From Planosporangium sp963837285 (GTDB lineage: Bacteria > Actinomycetota > Actinomycetes > Mycobacteriales > Micromonosporaceae): a stretch of DNA of 64,000 nt. Shown here one piece after another: positions 60,981 through 64,000 of this stretch (positions are counted from its first letter, which is position 1; each line of letters opens with the position of its first letter). Below the pieces are notes generated by a model. That model was not told where the DNA came from, ran no database searches, and worked only from the letters and a program-made list of their open reading frames with translations. The translations under genes and the position numbers were made by a program. The stretch covers positions 930,001 to 994,000 of the forward strand of contig CAWIMS010000001.1 in assembly GCA_963837285.1 (NCBI GenBank), read 5' to 3'.

Positions 60981-61394
60981 TCAGGCCTCGATGTTGCGGG
61001 TGAGGCCGGTCGCGGCGCGGACCACCGCGATGCAGGAGTCTTCGATGAAGTCGATGCCGGATTCCGCGGCGATCTGACGCGCCTCCGCGGAGACGATGCC
61101 CTGCTGTAGCCACACCGCGTGCGCGCCGATGTCGACCGCCTGGCGCACGATGGCCACCGCGTCGGCGCTCGGCCGGAACACGTTGACCAGGTCGACCGGC
61201 TCCGGAATCTCCGCCAGCAGCGGGTAGACCCGCTGGCCCCACAGTTCGGCGGCGTACGGATTGACCGGAATGATCCGCCAGCCGTGGCGAAGCATCTGCG
61301 CCGGCACTTCGTGCGACGGCTTCGCCGGGTCACGCGAGGCGCCCACCACCGCGATGGTTACCGATTGCTCAAGAATTTGTCGGGGGGTCCTCAC
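60981..61394 (-). CDS. CoA-binding domain protein
   Basis: A 137-residue Rossmann protein of the CoA_binding_2 family (YccU-like): TIAVVGASRDPAKPSHEVPA, IIPVNPYAAELWGQRVYPLL, DLVNVFRPSADAVAIV and AVWLQQGI. These bind CoA or a nucleotide; the function is unknown. The GTG at 61394 gives the usual start MRTPRQILEQS; a GTG 15 codons upstream (61439) is also open. It follows the radical SAM gene closely on the same strand. Confidence 0.85.
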   Translation of the reverse strand: MRTPRQILEQSVTIAVVGASRDPAKPSHEVPAQMLRHGWRIIPVNPYAAELWGQRVYPLLAEIPEPVDLVNVFRPSADAVAIVRQAVDIGAHAVWLQQGIVSAEARQIAAESGIDFIEDSCIAVVRAATGLTRNIEA

Positions 61395-61445
61395 CAGGCA
61401 AAGGCTAGCGTGGATTGCGGCGGCGCGCTCACGCTCCACAATGGA

Positions 61446-63464
61446 CTACAGCAGCGTCAACTGCTCGACTCGCTCGCTGGCCGCCGATCCACGTCCGTCA
61501 GGGGGATCCGGCACCTCCCGCGCCGTGTTGGCGCCCGCGGCGTCCATCCCGTGCCGACGGGCCGCCAACCGGACCCGGGCGGCCACCTCCCGCTGGTATC
61601 CACTGCCGAGGTAGGCGCGGTCGCCGTACAACTCCCGGTAGAGCGGGACCAGATCCGGCCGCTCGCGGGCGAGCCAGCGCAGGTACCATTGCCGGGCGCC
61701 GGTGCGCAGATGCAACGCGATCGGCGTCACGCTGGCCGCGCCGGTGGCGGCGATCGCCCGGACCGTATCGTCGATCGACTCCGGGGTATCGGTGAGCCCC
61801 GGCAGGATCGGCGCCATCAGCACCCCGACCGCGAAGCCGGCGTCGGAGAGCTGCCGAACCGCGTCGAGCCGCCGGCGCGGGCTCGGGGTGCCCGGCTCGA
61901 CCGAACGCCACAGCGTCTCGTCGACGAAGCCGATCGACATGGACAGCCCGACCCGGGTCACTTCGGCCGCCTGGGTCAGCAGGTCGAGGTCGCGGAGAAT
62001 CAGCGTGCCCTTGGTCAGGATCGAGAACGGATTGGCGAAGTCCCGCAGCGCGGCCAGAACCTCGCGCATCAACCGGTAGCGGCCCTCAGCGCGTTGATAG
62101 CAGTCGACATTGGTGCCCATCGCGATGGGTTCGCGCGGCCACTTCGGCGCCGCCAGATCCCGGCGCAGCACCTCGCCGGCGTTGACCTTGACCACGATCC
62201 GGGTGTCGAAGTCGTGACCGGAGTCCAGGTCGAGGTAGGTGTGCGTGTTACGGGCGAAGCAGTTGTGGCTGACCACACCGTTGGCGATGAAGTCGCCGGT
62301 GCCGGTGGTGATGTCGAACATCGGCAGGTCGACCTTCAACGGCTCGACGGCGGCCACGGCAAGCGCGGCACGGGCCATGACCGCCGTGCCGTCGACCGTG
62401 CGCTTGCCCACGATCGCCGGATCGACGGTGTGGAAGAAGCGGAAGTGCTCGGACAGGCCGCCCCGGATGTGCACAGAACTGGAGCCGCCGCCGGTCGTGG
62501 GCAGGTCGCACACCACATCGAAGCCGAGCGAACGGAGGCAGTCGGCGGTTTGCTTGATCATCTCGTGGTCGGTGTGCGCGATGCGCAGAACGCTGTGGCT
62601 GTAGGCGCCCTCGGCGTCGAACACGCCGGCAAGGAAGCCCTTGCGCCAATCGTCGGTCGGCTCGGCCGGCCACCGGATCAGATCGGTGAACGTGCGAACC
62701 TCCAGCCGACCGGCCTGGCGGACCGCGCTCAGCGCACGCCTGCTGTGGCCGGTGCTCTGCAGGGGCGCGATGGCGTCAGCGACATGGAAGGCGTCGAGGT
62801 AGGCGCGCACCCGGTCCAGCGAGTCGGCACCGACCAGGGAGCCGACCTGGCCGTCGGTGCGGATCACGCCGCACAGGTAACCGCGCCGGTAGTCCGCGGT
62901 GTCGGCCGGCTGGGCGCTGAACTGCCCGGTGCCGAGCAACCGGTGGCCGCGGGCGAGGTGTGGCCGGCGGGCGCCGCCCCACTCCCGGCCGGTCACGTAT
63001 TTCCAGCCGCGATCGGTCAGGAACCGGTGATCGCCGCTGGCGACCAGGCGGGTGCCGTCCTGCAACGTCACCCGGTAGGCCGGTTTGATCGTCGACCAGT
63101 GGGCCCGCACGTCGGTGGGCTCGTAACGCCGGAACCGGCCGCGCTGGACCGTGCCGTAGACCCGGTCGCCGACCCGCACGTCGGACAGCGGCAGGGTGCG
63201 GCCGTCGGCCATCAGGATCGGCGTGTCGCCGGCCAGGCAGTAGACGCAGGCGTGGGTGCAACCGCGATAGGGATTGACTGTCCAGTCGAACGGCACCCGG
63301 GACGCGCTCGGCACCCGGTTGATGATCGACTTAGCCCGGACCTCGTAGAAGGTCATGCCCCGAAAGTCGGGCGTGTCGAACGTGCGGGCGACGGCCCCCG
63401 CCACCGGAACCGGCAGCGTGGGCGCGTCGTCGCGCGGTGTGATCGAAAGGTTGTCCCAACGCAC
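61446..63464 (-). CDS. Rv2578c-family radical SAM protein interrupted by an intein
   Basis: A 672-residue precursor. The host protein (extein, about 346 residues) has the radical SAM cluster motif GCTHACVY-C (Cys69, Cys73 and the first residue after the intein), followed by FARNTHTYLDLDSGHDFDTR, typical of the Rv2578c/spore photoproduct lyase-like group. The intein (residues 76-401) lies exactly before the third cluster cysteine, so the 4Fe-4S cluster and SAM cleavage are impossible until splicing. The reaction of this family is not known. The GTG start gives MRWDNLSITPRDD. The stop is 52 bases before the CoA-binding start. Confidence 0.92.
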   Translation of the reverse strand: MRWDNLSITPRDDAPTLPVPVAGAVARTFDTPDFRGMTFYEVRAKSIINRVPSASRVPFDWTVNPYRGCTHACVYCLAGDTPILMADGRTLPLSDVRVGDRVYGTVQRGRFRRYEPTDVRAHWSTIKPAYRVTLQDGTRLVASGDHRFLTDRGWKYVTGREWGGARRPHLARGHRLLGTGQFSAQPADTADYRRGYLCGVIRTDGQVGSLVGADSLDRVRAYLDAFHVADAIAPLQSTGHSRRALSAVRQAGRLEVRTFTDLIRWPAEPTDDWRKGFLAGVFDAEGAYSHSVLRIAHTDHEMIKQTADCLRSLGFDVVCDLPTTGGGSSSVHIRGGLSEHFRFFHTVDPAIVGKRTVDGTAVMARAALAVAAVEPLKVDLPMFDITTGTGDFIANGVVSHNCFARNTHTYLDLDSGHDFDTRIVVKVNAGEVLRRDLAAPKWPREPIAMGTNVDCYQRAEGRYRLMREVLAALRDFANPFSILTKGTLILRDLDLLTQAAEVTRVGLSMSIGFVDETLWRSVEPGTPSPRRRLDAVRQLSDAGFAVGVLMAPILPGLTDTPESIDDTVRAIAATGAASVTPIALHLRTGARQWYLRWLARERPDLVPLYRELYGDRAYLGSGYQREVAARVRLAARRHGMDAAGANTAREVPDPPDGRGSAASERVEQLTLL
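62262..63239 (-). other. Intein with LAGLIDADG homing endonuclease
   Basis: A 326-residue intein inside the radical SAM precursor. It starts with the splicing Cys (CLAGDTPILMADGRTLPLSD, block A), has block B around GTRLVASGDHRFLTDRGW (His of the TxxH-like motif), two LAGLIDADG-type motifs (YLCGVIRTDG, FLAGVFDAEG) for a DNA-cutting function, block F (PMFDITTGTGDFIANGVV), and ends SHN before a Cys +1. All residues needed for protein splicing are present. The endonuclease would copy the element into intein-free alleles. Confidence 0.93.
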
Positions 63465-63526
63465 CCGCCTATTCGAACATGCGTTCGAGGAACTGTCCAG
63501 CGGGCCCGCTCAGCGGGGGGACCGGG

Positions 63527-63889
63527 TCAGGAGGCGTTCGCCGCCACCTGGCGGCGCACCTCGTCCATGTCGAGCGCGCGCACCTGGCTGATCAGCGACT
63601 CCAGGGCCGTCTGGGGCAGTGCGCCGGGCTGTGCGAAGACCATGATGCCGTCGCGGATCGCCATGATCGTCGGGATGGAACGGATCTCGAACTCGCTGGC
63701 GAGCAACGGCTCGGCCTCGGTGTCCACCTTCGCGAACGTGATGTCCGGGTTGGCGTCCGACGCCTTCTGGTACACCGGCGCGAACGAGCGGCACGGCCCG
63801 CACCACTCAGCCCAGAAGTCGACGAGGACGATGCCCTCGCCGGACACGGTCTCGGCGAAATTCTCCGCGGTCAGCGCTACCGTCGCCAT
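63527..63889 (-). CDS. trxA: Thioredoxin
   Basis: A 120-residue thioredoxin with IVLVDFWAEWCGPCRSFAP carrying the active-site WCGPC, ITFAKVDTEAEPLL, and the cis-Pro loop IRSIPTIMAIRDG. It reduces protein disulfides in the cytoplasm. The ATG start has GGAGA about nine bases upstream. The last 111 bases of the window, upstream of it, hold no gene I can support. Confidence 0.94.
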   Translation of the reverse strand: MATVALTAENFAETVSGEGIVLVDFWAEWCGPCRSFAPVYQKASDANPDITFAKVDTEAEPLLASEFEIRSIPTIMAIRDGIMVFAQPGALPQTALESLISQVRALDMDEVRRQVAANAS

Positions 63890-64000
63890 TTCTATCGTCT
63901 CCGATCTGTGTTTCGGGTACGTCACTTGCCAACGACGGAACTCGCCGTCGGGATTCCGCGATGCACCGGGCGTGCGGAGCGTCACCAGGAGTCGTACCCG

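Overview
The window is GC-rich DNA from an actinobacterium, most likely a mycelial, differentiating one of the Micromonosporaceae type. This rests on a bldN-type sigma factor beside its anti-sigma factor, mycobacteria/Streptomyces-like synteny (bS22 - epimerase - acyltransferase - HAD phosphatase - glutaredoxin - rex - hemACDB), many GTG starts, ATGA/GTGA translational coupling, an F420-type oxidoreductase, and an Rv2578c-type radical SAM protein. The genus is inferred. I saw no tRNA, rRNA, CRISPR array, prophage or transposase gene.

Layout. 1-7.0 kb: bS22, epimerase-like protein, acyltransferase, exported hypothetical, HAD phosphatase, then the bldN/anti-sigma pair with a strong terminator. 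7.4-11.8 kb: acyl-CoA ligase, glutaredoxin, HAD hydrolase and a two-component system, nearly all broken by closely spaced single-base frameshifts. 12.2-18.0 kb: an overlapping rex-hemA-hemC-hemD operon behind a Rex operator placed on the -35 box, then hemB. 18.1-25.8 kb: an exopolysaccharide locus with galE, an Agd3-like deacetylase, a PelF-like glycosyltransferase, a 12-TM protein, a spherulin-4-like protein and a GH114 endo-galactosaminidase. 25.8-32.3 kb: F420 oxidoreductase, GNAT, lytic transglycosylase, FmdB-like protein, and a cyclase/NB-ARC regulator. 32.3-35.9 kb: korAB and a lone nuoA. 35.9-46.6 kb: DivIVA-like protein, two base-excision glycosylases, a DUF1501/DUF1800 pair, a PaaG/PaaX-like pair, DUF3117 protein, aminopeptidase and O-methyltransferase. 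46.7-64 kb: HtrA protease, TatB, Mrp, DUF1003 and MgtE-N/CBS proteins, PhzF, DMT exporter, HAD, AMMECR1, SDRs, CoA-ester lyase, acyl-CoA dehydrogenase, CoA-binding protein, an intein-split radical SAM protein and thioredoxin.

Two features stand out. First, the 18-26 kb locus holds counterparts of all five functions of the fungal galactosaminogalactan cluster (epimerase, glycosyltransferase, deacetylase, spherulin-4 hydrolase, GH114 hydrolase), plus a 12-TM protein that could do the job of PelG. It probably makes, exports, partly deacetylates and trims a galactosamine-rich polymer. Second, two families of small palindromic repeats are scattered between genes. Family A is 75 bp, with eleven copies and one partial tandem array. 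Family B is 65 bp, with three copies. One family A copy lies in frame inside the PelF-like gene, and several copies supply stop codons of neighbouring genes. No transposase is visible, so they look like non-autonomous, REP/MITE-like elements.

Many otherwise conserved genes carry one-base frameshifts (ligase, glutaredoxin, kinase, regulator, PaaX, aminopeptidase, HtrA, TatB, acyl-CoA dehydrogenase). Because conserved residues continue in another frame and the slips sit mostly in G/C runs, sequence error is at least as likely as gene decay. These are marked as pseudogenes with that caveat.
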